Origin: Brevibacterium siliguriense
GTDB taxonomy: Bacteria; Actinomycetota; Actinomycetes; Actinomycetales; Brevibacteriaceae
Assembly: GCF_900105315.1 (NCBI RefSeq)
Contig: NZ_LT629766.1
Location: 1,550,001 to 1,614,000 of the forward strand
DNA length: 64,000 nt
Direction: 5' to 3'
Part shown: piece by piece, positions 10,030-18,621 of the stretch
Layout of the letters: each line of letters opens with the position of its first letter
How positions within the stretch are numbered: the stretch's first letter is position 1
Program-made: the position numbers and the translations under genes
The notes under the pieces: model-generated
What the model saw: only the letters and a program-made list of their open reading frames with translations
What the model was told of the DNA's origin: nothing
The model's database searches: none

Positions 10030-10377
10030 ATGACTCCTGCCCAGTCTGACCTCGTCGAACGCGTTCGTGCGCTCGTTGCCGACGAGCCAGGTGTCCGAGA
10101 GGTCTCGATGTTCGGCGGCCGAGCAGTCATGGTCAACGGGAAGATGATCGTCAGCGCGGGCAAGACGGGCGATCTGCTGGTGCGAGTCGATGCAGATCGG
10201 CACGATGAACTTCTTGAGTCACCGGGTGCGCGTCAGGCCGAGATGGGAACCGGGCGTGAGATGGGACCGGGCTGGATCGAGGCCTCCGCTGAGGCCATCG
10301 AGGACGAAGTGGCATTGGCGTTCTGGGTCGAGGCAGCGATGGACTTCAACCGGAAAGTGACTTCAACCGGGCGGTGA
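10030..10377 (+). CDS. TfoX/Sxy N-terminal domain protein
   Basis: A 115-residue protein consisting of a single TfoX N-terminal-like domain, with the landmark MFGGRAVMVNGKMIVSAG followed by a conserved GPGWIEASAEAI segment. In gammaproteobacteria the domain belongs to the competence regulator Sxy. In actinobacteria stand-alone copies are common and their role is unknown, so no competence function is claimed. ATG 10030 is preferred over an in-frame start at 9940, because the latter would run through the siderophore terminator hairpin and lacks conserved residues. It sits alone between the siderophore operon and the LacI gene. Confidence 0.82.
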   Translation: MTPAQSDLVERVRALVADEPGVREVSMFGGRAVMVNGKMIVSAGKTGDLLVRVDADRHDELLESPGARQAEMGTGREMGPGWIEASAEAIEDEVALAFWVEAAMDFNRKVTSTGR

Positions 10378-10510
10378 CGGGCCAGCGGAACTGAACCTCG
10401 CCTCGGTGACTGCGTTCATCCCTCACTTCAGCGGTTAGTATCATTCCAACGGTTGCCTGCGCGTCGAGGCGCAGACCCACGGACCGGTTCTCAGACTCAA
10501 AGGTGCGCAC

Positions 10511-11629
10511 ATGGCGAAGCGAAACGACCGGCCGACCCTGGCCACGGTCGCCGAACGTGCCGGTGTGAGCATCAAGACCGCCTCCCGCGTCCTCAACGGC
10601 GAAAAGCACGTGGCCGCTTCGACCGCTGAGAAGGTCGAAACCGCCGCGGAGGAACTCGGATTCCGTCTCAATTCCACGGCCCGGCGCCTGCGTGCCGGGG
10701 GCCGCTCACCCTATATCGGCGTCGTCCTCTCCGATGCGGGGGACGCCTTCCAGGCGCGTGCTTTCGCCGCCGTGGAAGCCGAGCTTGCGGCCCTCGATCT
10801 GCGCCCGGTGGTGACAGTGGTCGGTGACGACCCCGACCGGGAGGAAGCCTTCCTCGACGAATGCCTCGCCAATGACCTGACCGGGTTCATCGTCATCCGC
10901 GCCCACCCCGAGGCGGCCGAGACCTACGCCCGAGCCGCCTCGGCTCCGGGTACCCGGATCGTCTCCCTCGACCCCGCCGTCGACGGCCCCGGAATCAGCA
11001 TCGTTGCAGGTGACGACCGTGAAGCGGGACGCCTCGCGGCCGAACAGCTGCTCGCTCACGGACACATGGCACTCGGCGTCATCGGCGACCATTCGCCCAG
11101 CCTCATCACCACCCGCCGACTGCAGGGAATCCAGGACGCCATCGCCGGTCGCCGCGGCGTCGGCTGGCGCGCCTATATGCGCGAAGACACCCACGACGAA
11201 GCCAGCGCGAAGAACGTCGTTGCCGCCTGGCTCGGAACTCGCAACGCTCCCGGCGCCCTCATCACCTTGTCGTCCACTGTGACCCAAGGTGCCATCGACG
11301 CCTGCCGCCGCCTCGGCGAATGGCCGGCCCTGGTGGGTATTGACGATTTCCCCACGGCCGAACTCCTCGACGTCACCGTCGTCGATCGCAACGTCGAATC
11401 CCTCGCCGCCGCGGCGGTCCGACGACTGAGGGCCGGCGCGGAACCCAGCAATTCCGGGAGAAGCGGGGCCGCCTCGGCGAGGGGAAGGGGTCGACCGCGG
11501 CGGGGCCGAGCGGGCGCGATCGTATCGAAGTGGGAGCGTCCGATTTCGACTATGAGCTGCGCGTCATCGCTCGTGGCAGCGGTGAGGAGCCTCCAGACAC
11601 CCGTTGAAAACTTTTGCCGAAACAGTTGA
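10511..11629 (+). CDS. LacI-family transcriptional regulator, 3' end frameshifted
   Basis: The protein starts with a LacI helix-turn-helix (PTLATVAERAGVSIKTASRV, about residues 8-27) and a hinge helix, followed by a periplasmic-binding-protein-like effector domain. It probably represses the sugar ABC operon that follows. After about residue 312 the frame becomes Arg/Gly-rich (SARGRGRPRRGRAG) and runs into the downstream promoter. The -1 frame instead encodes a normal LacI C-terminus (IEVGASDFDYELRVIARGSG) ending at a TGA at 11605-11607. One base therefore appears to be missing between about 11445 and 11520, a stretch containing several GGGG runs and a copy of the CCTCGGCGAGG motif (11472-11482). 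It is either a sequencing error or a real lesion; the DNA-binding domain is intact. Confidence 0.85.
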   Translation: MAKRNDRPTLATVAERAGVSIKTASRVLNGEKHVAASTAEKVETAAEELGFRLNSTARRLRAGGRSPYIGVVLSDAGDAFQARAFAAVEAELAALDLRPVVTVVGDDPDREEAFLDECLANDLTGFIVIRAHPEAAETYARAASAPGTRIVSLDPAVDGPGISIVAGDDREAGRLAAEQLLAHGHMALGVIGDHSPSLITTRRLQGIQDAIAGRRGVGWRAYMREDTHDEASAKNVVAAWLGTRNAPGALITLSSTVTQGAIDACRRLGEWPALVGIDDFPTAELLDVTVVDRNVESLAAAAVRRLRAGAEPSNSGRSGAASARGRGRPRRGRAGAIVSKWERPISTMSCASSLVAAVRSLQTPVENFCRNS

Positions 11630-11680
11630 CAGCAGGCGACGTTCAGCGAATCATATTCAACAGCCTGACAACGTTGTCAG
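11626..11680 (+). promoter_or_regulatory. promoter with LacI-type operator before the sugar ABC operon
   Basis: A perfect -35 TTGACA is at 11626-11631, with candidate -10 sequences around 11649-11659 (AATCAT or TATTCA). Just after it, CTGACAACGTTGTCAG (11665-11680) is a perfect 16-bp palindrome with the central CG typical of LacI-family operators. Binding there would block transcription, and the adjacent lacI-like gene is the obvious partner. Confidence 0.78.
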
Positions 11681-11699
11681 AATGAGTGAAAGGTTCACA

Positions 11700-12794
11700 A
11701 TGAGGCACAACCTTACGTCCCACAAGAAGCTGGCGCTCCTCGGTGCCTCCGTCGCGATCGGCGCTCTTGCGCTCAGCGGCTGCGGCAATCAGAAAGGCCA
11801 AGGTAACGACGAGGCCGACAGCGGATCCGGCGGCGACGGGGACGTCACCATCGCGCTGCTCCTGCCCGAGTCGAAGACCACCCGGTACGAGTCGCTCGAC
11901 AAACCGAACTTCGAGAAATACGTCAAAGAGGCCAACCCGGATGCGAAGGTCGAATACCGCAACGCGAATCAGGATGCGACCCAACAGCAGCAACAGGTCG
12001 AGGCAGCCGTGACCGAGGGCGTCGATGCCATCGTCCTCGACCCCGTCGACGCCTCCGCCGTCTCATCCGCGCTGTCGAAGGCCGAAGCGAAGAAGATCCC
12101 GGTCATCTCGTACGACCGCTTCTTCGAAGGCGCCGACTACTACACCTCGTTCGACAACAAGAAGATCGGCAACCTCCAGGGCCAAGCGGTCCTCGACGGT
12201 CTCAAGGACGCCGGGGTCGATCCGAAGTCGGGACCGGTCTGGATGGTCAACGGCGATCCGAAGGACCCGAACGCCGCGGACTTCAAGGCCGGCGCGGAAG
12301 AGACGCTCAAGGGTGCAGGCGTCGACATCGCCGCCAGCCATGACACCCTCGACTGGAACCCCGACGACGCCCGCCAGTGGGTCGAAGGTCAGCTGCAGGG
12401 CAAGGGTGAGAAGCCGATCGCGATCTACTCGGCCAACGACGGCACCGCCGGCGGTGTCATCGCCGCAACGAAGAAGGCCAAGGTCGACCCCGTCGTGACC
12501 GGTCAGGACGCCGAGGTGGACGGACTGCAGAACATCCTCAAGGGTGACCAGTACGCCACGATCTACAAGTCGATTCCGCCGCAGGCCGAGTTCGCAGCCA
12601 AGGCCGCCGTGGCACTGGCCGCGGGTGAAGAGGTCGATGCAGGAACGACCTACAAAGACACCCCCACGGACTTCGTCGAAGCCAAGGTCGTCACCACCGA
12701 CACCATCAAGGACATCGTCGGCGATCAGATCAAGGCCGAGGACATCTGCACCGGCAAGGTGGAGAAGCTCTGTGCCGATGCCGGCGTGAAGTAG
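11700..12794 (+). CDS. sugar ABC transporter substrate-binding lipoprotein (XylF/RbsB type)
   Basis: A 364-residue periplasmic-binding-protein-type lipoprotein. A basic N-terminus and hydrophobic stretch (LALLGASVAIGALAL) lead to the lipobox LSGC, with Cys28 as the lipidation site, followed by a Gly/Asp-rich linker. The mature part matches xylose/ribose binding proteins, with DAIVLDPVDASAVSSALSKA, PVISYDRFFEGADYYTSFDN and AIYSANDGTAGGVI. Start ATG 11700 follows GAAAGG, and the lipoprotein signal begins right there; the in-frame ORF extends upstream into the operator and is not coding. It lies ahead of a hairpin and the ATPase gene, the usual arrangement for making excess binding protein. Xylose is the best guess for ligand, not proven. 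Confidence 0.9.
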   Translation: MRHNLTSHKKLALLGASVAIGALALSGCGNQKGQGNDEADSGSGGDGDVTIALLLPESKTTRYESLDKPNFEKYVKEANPDAKVEYRNANQDATQQQQQVEAAVTEGVDAIVLDPVDASAVSSALSKAEAKKIPVISYDRFFEGADYYTSFDNKKIGNLQGQAVLDGLKDAGVDPKSGPVWMVNGDPKDPNAADFKAGAEETLKGAGVDIAASHDTLDWNPDDARQWVEGQLQGKGEKPIAIYSANDGTAGGVIAATKKAKVDPVVTGQDAEVDGLQNILKGDQYATIYKSIPPQAEFAAKAAVALAAGEEVDAGTTYKDTPTDFVEAKVVTTDTIKDIVGDQIKAEDICTGKVEKLCADAGVK

Positions 12795-12832
12795 AGCGCA
12801 TGCGCGTTCATGATCTGACGTGACCGACCTTG

Positions 12833-12860
12833 AGCCGGCGACCTTCACCGGTCGCCGGCT
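12833..12860 (+). terminator. intercistronic hairpin between binding protein and ATPase
   Basis: AGCCGGCGACC (12833-12843) and GGTCGCCGGCT (12850-12860) form an 11-bp perfect stem with a 6-nt loop and no T run. It probably attenuates or stabilises the upstream message so that binding protein is made in excess over the ATPase and permease. Confidence 0.6.
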
Positions 12861-12893
12861 GCCGGGTTCAACGACTGCGACAAGTAGGAACAG

Positions 12894-13718
12894 ATGACAT
12901 CAGAGACACCCGACCCGGAATCCGCAGCGACGCGGACGCCGGGCAGTGACAGCGAGCCAGTGCTCGAACTGCGCGGAATCAACAAACGGTTCGGCGCCGT
13001 CCAAGCACTGACCGACATCCACCTCAGCGTCGGTCGCGGCGAAGTCGTCGGCCTCGTCGGCGACAACGGCGCCGGCAAATCGACACTTATCAAGGTCATC
13101 GCCGGAGTCCACGCCGCCGATGATGGCGAGCTCATCATGAACGGGACGGCGCAGAGATTCTCGTCCCCGAAGGATGCGCAGAGGGCCGGAGTGGCCACCG
13201 TGTTCCAGGATCTGGCACTGTGCGAGAACCTCGACGTCGTGGCCAACCTGTTCCTCGGGCATGAGAAGACTCGCGGCGGGGTGCTCGACGAAGTCTCGAT
13301 GGAAGCCAAATCATGGGAGCTGCTGCGGAGTCTGTCGGCGAAGATCCCGAGCGTGCGCGTACCGATCGCGGCCCTGTCCGGCGGCCAACGTCAGACCGTC
13401 GCCATCGCCCGGTCCCTCCTCGGCGAACCGTCCTTGGTCATGCTCGATGAGCCGACGGCCGCCCTCGGTGTCGCCCAGACGGCCGAGGTGCTCAACCTCA
13501 TCGAACGGCTGAAGGAACGGGATCTCGGCGTGCTGCTCGTCAGCCACAATATGGCCGATGTGCAGGCCGTGTGCGACCGGGTGCACGTGCTGCGCCTGGG
13601 CAAGGACGCCGGTGACTTCCCCGGAGACGAACGAACCGATGTGCTGGTCGCCGCGATCACCGGAGCCAGCGACAATGTCGTGACCAAACGCGCCGCACGG
13701 AGGGGTGAGCGCCGATGA
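12894..13718 (+). CDS. sugar ABC transporter ATP-binding protein, single NBD
   Basis: A 274-residue ABC ATPase that powers sugar import from the cytoplasmic face. Walker A GDNGAGKST is at residues 56-64, the signature LSGGQRQ near 161, Walker B VMLDEPTA near 182, and the switch histidine in LLVSHNMADV. Sugar ATPases of the XylG/RbsA type usually carry two NBDs in about 500 residues. This one has a single domain, like FrcA-type proteins, so the transporter probably uses a homodimer. The short N-terminal extension (TPDPESAATRTPGSDSEP) is unstructured. It overlaps the permease start by ATGA. Confidence 0.9.
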   Translation: MTSETPDPESAATRTPGSDSEPVLELRGINKRFGAVQALTDIHLSVGRGEVVGLVGDNGAGKSTLIKVIAGVHAADDGELIMNGTAQRFSSPKDAQRAGVATVFQDLALCENLDVVANLFLGHEKTRGGVLDEVSMEAKSWELLRSLSAKIPSVRVPIAALSGGQRQTVAIARSLLGEPSLVMLDEPTAALGVAQTAEVLNLIERLKERDLGVLLVSHNMADVQAVCDRVHVLRLGKDAGDFPGDERTDVLVAAITGASDNVVTKRAARRGERR

Positions 13719-14926
13719 CCCGCAATTCCTTCATCACCGATGAGCGGATCTCGTCCGAAGGCATCGTGGGGACGTTCGTCCGACGGGTCAAAGAGGGGCA
13801 GCTGGGCTCGTTCCCCGTCATCCTCGCCCTCGTCGTCATCGTCATCGTCTTCCAATCGGCCGACTCGAACTTCATCTCACCGGCCAACCTCGTCAACCTC
13901 TCCACCCAGGTCGCGTTCCTTGCGATCCTCGCACTGGGCATCAACCTCATCCTGCTCCTCGGTGAGATCGACCTGTCCTTGGCGCAGTTGGGTGGTCTGG
14001 CCGCCTCGTTGCTCGGTGTCCTGGTGGTGCGGCAAGGTGTGCCACCGGTGATGGCTCTGATCATCATGCTGCTGCTCGGGCTGATCGTCGGCGCGATCCA
14101 AGGTTGGTTCTTCGCAGTCGTCGGCATTCCCGCCTTCGTCGTCACCCTAGCCGGTCTGCTTGCCTTCACCGGTCTGACGCTGACGACCCTGGGCACGCAG
14201 AAGAACCTGTCGATGTCGGACACTTTCGCCTTCGACTTCGCGAGCTTCTACTTCCCAGCGATCTGGGCCTATATCTTCGGAGCGATCGCGATCATCGGCT
14301 TCGGCGGCGGAATCATCTATTCGAAGATGCGCCGCCACCGCGAGGGTCTCAACGCTCCGAGCTGGACCTCCGTGATCGTGCGCATCGTGCTGCTGGCCGC
14401 GATCGTGTTCGGCTTCCTCATCCTCGTCAACCAGGACTTCGGTCTGGCGATGCCGTTCTTCCTCATGATCGTCATCGCGATCATCATCGACCTCGTCCTG
14501 CGCAAGACCCGCTACGGCCGTTCGATCTACGCCGTCGGCGGCAAGGTCGAAGCCGCTCGGCGTGCCGGTATCCGCGTCACGTGGGTGCGCATCAGCGTGT
14601 TCATGGCCGCCGGTGTGCTGGCCGCGCTGTTCGGATTCATCAAGACCGGCGTGACGACGAATGCGGGATCGACGCTGGTGAGCACGCAGGATCTGCTCAA
14701 CGCGATCGCCGCAGCCGTCATCGGCGGCACCTCGCTCTTCGGCGGTCGCGGTACCGCTTGGGCTGCTGTGCTCGGTGCTCTGGTCGTCGGCGCGATCAAC
14801 AACGGTCTCTACCTCATCGGCTTCAACTCCGATGCGCAGCAGATCATCACCGCACTCGTCCTGCTCACCGCCGTCGTCATCGATGCGCTCAGCCGCCGCG
14901 GCCAGAGGTACGTCGGGCGGGGGTAG
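13715..14926 (+). CDS. sugar ABC transporter permease (XylH/RbsC family)
   Basis: A 403-residue polytopic membrane protein of the BPD_transp_2 family, with about ten hydrophobic segments. It includes the family's hallmark ALGINLILLLGEIDLSLAQL near residue 75 and GGTSLFGGRGTAWAAVLGAL near the C-terminus. It forms the sugar channel with the upstream ATPase and binding protein. A hydrophilic loop with many basic residues (YSKMRRHREGLNAPSW) separates two groups of helices and is larger than in RbsC, as in XylH. It is the last gene of the operon; a 27-bp perfect palindrome begins 17 bp after the stop. Confidence 0.9.
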   Translation: MTRNSFITDERISSEGIVGTFVRRVKEGQLGSFPVILALVVIVIVFQSADSNFISPANLVNLSTQVAFLAILALGINLILLLGEIDLSLAQLGGLAASLLGVLVVRQGVPPVMALIIMLLLGLIVGAIQGWFFAVVGIPAFVVTLAGLLAFTGLTLTTLGTQKNLSMSDTFAFDFASFYFPAIWAYIFGAIAIIGFGGGIIYSKMRRHREGLNAPSWTSVIVRIVLLAAIVFGFLILVNQDFGLAMPFFLMIVIAIIIDLVLRKTRYGRSIYAVGGKVEAARRAGIRVTWVRISVFMAAGVLAALFGFIKTGVTTNAGSTLVSTQDLLNAIAAAVIGGTSLFGGRGTAWAAVLGALVVGAINNGLYLIGFNSDAQQIITALVLLTAVVIDALSRRGQRYVGRG

Positions 14927-14942
14927 CGGTGACTCTTCGCTC

Positions 14943-15006
14943 AGCGGACCCCGTCGCGGTGAAACCACCGTGAACCGGAGGTGGTTTCACCGCGACGGGG
15001 TCCGCT
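14943..15006. repeat. 27-bp perfect palindrome between sugar ABC and thi operons
   Basis: The arm at 14943-14969 (beginning AGCGGACCCCGTCGCGG) is repeated as its exact reverse complement at 14980-15006, with a 10-nt loop. The stem is longer and more perfect than a terminator needs and has no T tail. It probably ends the ABC operon, but its length suggests a repeated palindromic element. Confidence 0.75.
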
Positions 15007-15072
15007 CGGCGGTTCTGCAGGTTGGAGGAGTCGCCCGTGTCCGGGCGGGCTGATACAGTCGGAGCCATTGAC

Positions 15073-15166
15073 ATGGGGTGCCTCATGAGGATCCGCCCAG
15101 GCGGAGATCGGCGAGGCTGAGAGAACACCCATCGAACCTGATCTGGGCCATACTAGCGAAGGGATC
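15073..15166 (+). ncRNA. TPP riboswitch (THI box) before thiM
   Basis: The conserved blocks appear in order: GGGGTGCC (15075-15082), GGCTGAGAG around 15115-15123, ACCC (15127-15130), GAACCTGATCTGG (15134-15146) and TACTAGCGAAGGGA (15151-15164). This is the thiamine pyrophosphate aptamer. Its 3' strand contains the AAGGGA ribosome-binding site 5-10 nt before the thiM ATG, which points to translational control: TPP binding would hide the site and shut off the thi operon. Confidence 0.93.
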
Positions 15167-15169
15167 GTC

Positions 15170-16084
15170 ATGGTTGACTTCGACCTGCGTTCTGCGAATG
15201 CGCGACTGCGCGCCAGCAATCCACTCATCCAATGCATCACGAACACCGTCGTGCAGCAGTTCAGCGCGAATGTGCTCCTGGCCATCGGCGCCTCCCCGGC
15301 GATGCTCGACCATGAAGCCGACGCCGGACAGTTCGCCGGCATCGCCAGCGGAGTCCTCGTCAACTTCGGAACCGCCTCGAACCACCAGCTGCTCGCCGCC
15401 GACGCCGCCATCGACGTCGCGTATGCCGCCGGCAAACCCTGGGTCCTCGACCCCGTGAGCATCGGCGCCGTCGACTTCCGCACCTCCCGCATCCGCCGCG
15501 CCGCAGCCGATCACCCCACCGCAGTCCGCGGCAACGCCTCCGAGGTCGCCGCGCTCGCCGGAGTCGGACTCGGCGGACGCGGAGTCGACTCCACCGATGA
15601 TGTCGATGCCGTCCTTCCCGCCGCAGCAAAGCTGGCACGAGAAACCGGCGCCATCGTTGCCGTGTCCGGACCCACCGACGCCGTCGTCGCCCACATCGAC
15701 GGGACCGACCACGTCGCCCGCATCTCAGGCGGCCACGAGTTCATGCCGCTGGTCATCGGGACCGGCTGCTCACTCGGCGCCGTCACCGTCGCCTACCTGG
15801 CCTCCGTCCGCGCGGGCCTCGCCGACCCCGCAGCCGATGCCTCAACCGTCAACGCCACTGAACAGTCCGCGAACGGTGGAGCCGCCTCGGCGAGGTTCGA
15901 GGCCGTCGTCGCAGCCCACGCCCACTTCGCTGTCGCGGGGGAACTCGCGGCCGACGGCGCGAAGGGACCGGGCAGCTACTCGGTGAACTTCCTCGACGCA
16001 CTCCACACCGTCGACGGCGACCGACTCGCACGGGCCGCGATCAGCCTCGACACCCTTCCTCTCGGCGAAGGCGTCCAGGCATGA
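15170..16084 (+). CDS. thiM: hydroxyethylthiazole kinase
   Basis: ThiM phosphorylates 4-methyl-5-(2-hydroxyethyl)thiazole with ATP, salvaging the thiazole half of thiamine. The 304-residue protein has the family N-terminus (NPLIQCITNTVVQQFSANVL), the ribokinase-like core (PWVLDPVSIGAVDFRT, RGNASEVAALAG) and the catalytic GTGCSLGAVTVAYLA near residue 200. Start ATG 15170 follows the ribosome-binding site inside the TPP riboswitch. Residues about 235-245 (NGGAASARFEA) contain a loop encoded by the motif GCCTCGGCGAGG, including the rare AGG codon. It overlaps thiE by ATGA. Confidence 0.95.
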   Translation: MVDFDLRSANARLRASNPLIQCITNTVVQQFSANVLLAIGASPAMLDHEADAGQFAGIASGVLVNFGTASNHQLLAADAAIDVAYAAGKPWVLDPVSIGAVDFRTSRIRRAAADHPTAVRGNASEVAALAGVGLGGRGVDSTDDVDAVLPAAAKLARETGAIVAVSGPTDAVVAHIDGTDHVARISGGHEFMPLVIGTGCSLGAVTVAYLASVRAGLADPAADASTVNATEQSANGGAASARFEAVVAAHAHFAVAGELAADGAKGPGSYSVNFLDALHTVDGDRLARAAISLDTLPLGEGVQA

Positions 16085-16839
16085 CCGCCGGATCCGCGCA
16101 CATCGCTGACAACCCGGCTGACGACGGCGCGACCGTGAACGACCGAGACGGCGCGACCGACCGCTTCGCCGGAATCGACACGCGCCTCTACCTCGTCACC
16201 GACTCCGCCCAATGCGAAGCAGCCGGGCGCAGCGTCGCCGAGACTGCGCAGGCCGCCGTCGCCGGGGGAGTGGGCATCGTCCAGGTCCGCGACAAGGACA
16301 TCGACGACGGTGACTTCTACTCGCTCACCCGCCAAGTCATCGCCGCCGTCGACGCCGCCACCCGCGGCACCGACCGCACGGTCCCCGTCGTCCTCAACGA
16401 CCGCGTCGAGGTGGCCCGCCGCCTCATCGACGAAGGCGAGAACGTGCACATCCACGTCGGCCAGACCGACGCCACCGTCGCCGAGGTGCGTGCCGCCCTG
16501 GGTGCGGCACCGCTCATCGGGCTCTCAGCCGCGAACAGCGACGAATTCGCCGCCGCCCGTGACTCCGGAGTCGTCGACGTCGTCGGCATCGGGCCCGTCT
16601 ATGACACCTCCACGAAAGCCGACGCACCCGACGGAATCGGACCGGACCGCCTCGGCGAGTTGGTCGAAGAAGCCGGCATCCCCGCGGTCGCAATCGGCGG
16701 CATCAACGCCGGGCGCGCCCCTGACCTGCGAGGGCGTGGGCTGATCGGGATCTGTGTCGTCTCGGCGATCTGCATGGCCGACGACCCGCAGGCGGCAGCC
16801 GAGGAGCTGCTCACCGCATTCACCGGGAGCGATCAGTGA
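16081..16839 (+). CDS. thiE: thiamine-phosphate synthase
   Basis: ThiE condenses HMP-pyrophosphate with thiazole phosphate to give thiamine monophosphate. The 252-residue protein has about 35 extra N-terminal residues, then the TIM-barrel landmarks [65 protein letters not shown] and [16 protein letters not shown]. It sits between thiM and thiD under the same TPP riboswitch. The initiator ATG overlaps the thiM stop. The N-terminal extension could be trimmed by a later start, but none has a better ribosome-binding site. Confidence 0.95.
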   Translation: MTAGSAHIADNPADDGATVNDRDGATDRFAGIDTRLYLVTDSAQCEAAGRSVAETAQAAVAGGVGIVQVRDKDIDDGDFYSLTRQVIAAVDAATRGTDRTVPVVLNDRVEVARRLIDEGENVHIHVGQTDATVAEVRAALGAAPLIGLSAANSDEFAAARDSGVVDVVGIGPVYDTSTKADAPDGIGPDRLGELVEEAGIPAVAIGGINAGRAPDLRGRGLIGICVVSAICMADDPQAAAEELLTAFTGSDQ

Positions 16840-17704
16840 CGGCCCGCCCCCGATCACCCTGTCCATCGCCGGCACCGACCCCTCCGGCGGTGCCGGAATC
16901 CATGCCGATCTCAAGACCTTCACCGCGCGGGGGACGATGGGCACGACCGTCATCACGGCCCTCGTCGCACAGAATACACATGGGGTGTCTCGCGTCTACC
17001 CGATCGACGTCGACTTCGTCTCCGACCAATTCGACTCCGTACTCGACGATCTGCCCGTCGACGCGTCGAAATCGGGGATGCTCGGCAGCCGTGAACTCGT
17101 CGAACTCGTCGTCGCCCGTGCCGCCGAAGGTCGTCTCGGCTTCTATACCGTCGACCCTGTGATGATCGCGACCTCCGGCCACCGCCTCCTCGAGACCGAG
17201 GCGATCGACGCCGTTCGCAACCGGCTGCTGCCCGTCGCCGATCTCATCACCCCCAACCTCCCCGAGGCGGCCCTGCTGATCTCCGATGACGAACCCGAAG
17301 CGCAGACGGCTGAAGCCATGCGTGACCAGGCCGGACGCCTCCTTGAACGAGGCCCCGGCGCGGTCCTGCTCAAGGGCGGACACGGCAGCGAGGACGAGGT
17401 CGTCGACATCCTCGCCACCGCCGACGGCCAGGTCCGAGAGTTCACCCACCCCCGCGTGATCACCACGAATACGCACGGAACCGGGTGCACCCTGTCGGCC
17501 GCTGTCACCGCCGAGGTGGCCGTCCTCGCCCGCGAACGCGCAGCGATCGGGTCCGACCTCCTCGGCGATGCCGTCGGCAATGCCCTCGACTTCCTCGCCC
17601 GCGCACTCAACTCGGCTGCGGACTGGCAGCTGAGCCTGGATCCGGAAGGCGCCCACGGGCCCGTCGATCACCAGGTCGACATCGTCCGCGGCCGACCAGC
17701 CTGA
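16754..17704 (+). CDS. thiD: hydroxymethylpyrimidine/phosphomethylpyrimidine kinase (5' end uncertain)
   Basis: ThiD phosphorylates HMP twice to the pyrophosphate used by ThiE. The conserved protein begins [20 protein letters not shown] and continues with [17 protein letters not shown] and [13 protein letters not shown]; it is complete at the C-terminus. The only canonical in-frame start is GTG 16754, which would overlap thiE by 86 bp and encode an Arg/Ser-rich, non-conserved leader. A GTG at 16836 overlapping the thiE stop is the expected start, but it is out of frame by one base. One more C in the run at 16847-16851 would give a normal N-terminus ([13 protein letters not shown]). A missing base, by error or mutation, is therefore likely. 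Confidence 0.9.
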   Translation: MSSRRSAWPTTRRRQPRSCSPHSPGAISDGPPPITLSIAGTDPSGGAGIHADLKTFTARGTMGTTVITALVAQNTHGVSRVYPIDVDFVSDQFDSVLDDLPVDASKSGMLGSRELVELVVARAAEGRLGFYTVDPVMIATSGHRLLETEAIDAVRNRLLPVADLITPNLPEAALLISDDEPEAQTAEAMRDQAGRLLERGPGAVLLKGGHGSEDEVVDILATADGQVREFTHPRVITTNTHGTGCTLSAAVTAEVAVLARERAAIGSDLLGDAVGNALDFLARALNSAADWQLSLDPEGAHGPVDHQVDIVRGRPA

Positions 17705-17770
17705 CCGCTGCTTCGCACGCACCGCAACGTCACACGAATCGCGACATCACACGAGCACAAAGGAGTTCCC

Positions 17771-18511
17771 ATGACCGTCAATTTCGCTGCAGGCCCTCTG
17801 ACCACTCAGCTGTGGGACCGCGTCCGCCCCATCGTCAAGCAGATCGAGGCTCTGCCCTTCCTCGCCCAGCTCGCCGACGGCAGCCTCGACCCGAAGGCGT
17901 TCGTCAACTACATTTCGCAGGACAGCCTGTACCTCAACGGCTATGCCAAGGCGATGTCGTTCCTCGCCGCGAAGACCGTTGACCGTGACGAATCCCGATT
18001 CTGGGCCGGATCCGCGGCCGAGGCGATCACCGTCGAAGAGGAGATGCACGGAGAGCTGCTCGCCGACACCCGACTCGCCTCGGCGCTCGAGGAACTCACC
18101 GCGGAAGGTTCTCGTTTCAAGGCCTCCCCGACGACGCTGGGCTATGTGTCATTCCTCGTCGCCACGGCCGCCAGCCGCTCCTACGGCGAAGGAGTTGCCT
18201 CCGTCCTGCCCTGCTTCTGGGTCTACGCCCATATGGGCAAGGTGCTTGTCGACCAGGCAGGCCAGATGGCCGACGACCACCCCTACCGCACCTGGGTGCA
18301 GACCTACGACTCACCGGACTTCGACGAATCGACCCGCCACGCCGTGCAGGTCCTCGAACAGGAGCTCGCGAAGGCCCCGAGTGAGGAAGCTGCCCGCATG
18401 CGTGCCGCCTTCGAACAGGCCTGCGTCTTCGAGCTCCACTTCTGGGCCTCGGCACACGCCATGCAGAACTGGGACGTTTCCGTGTTCCTCCCCGAGAACG
18501 TCACCGTCTGA
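17771..18511 (+). CDS. tenA: TenA-family thiaminase II / aminopyrimidine aminohydrolase
   Basis: TenA proteins hydrolyse aminopyrimidine breakdown products of thiamine so the HMP moiety can be reused. The 246-residue all-helical protein has the family landmarks FVNYISQDSLYLNGYAKAM and the Cys-containing active site SVLPCFWVYAHMG near residue 155, plus the C-terminal tyrosine/glutamate region. ATG 17771 follows a strong AAAGGAG. It lies 66 bp after thiD, probably within the TPP-controlled operon, and completes a salvage set (thiM, thiE, thiD, tenA); thiC and thiG are not in the window. Confidence 0.93.
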   Translation: MTVNFAAGPLTTQLWDRVRPIVKQIEALPFLAQLADGSLDPKAFVNYISQDSLYLNGYAKAMSFLAAKTVDRDESRFWAGSAAEAITVEEEMHGELLADTRLASALEELTAEGSRFKASPTTLGYVSFLVATAASRSYGEGVASVLPCFWVYAHMGKVLVDQAGQMADDHPYRTWVQTYDSPDFDESTRHAVQVLEQELAKAPSEEAARMRAAFEQACVFELHFWASAHAMQNWDVSVFLPENVTV

Positions 18512-18621
18512 TCCCAGGGATCATCAGATCTCCTTCGCCGAGGCGACCCTGACCTTGAGTCGGTCACGTCGGTGAAAGGGCGGGAGCATTCCCGACCCTG
18601 CATTCGTCTCCGACCGCGCGG

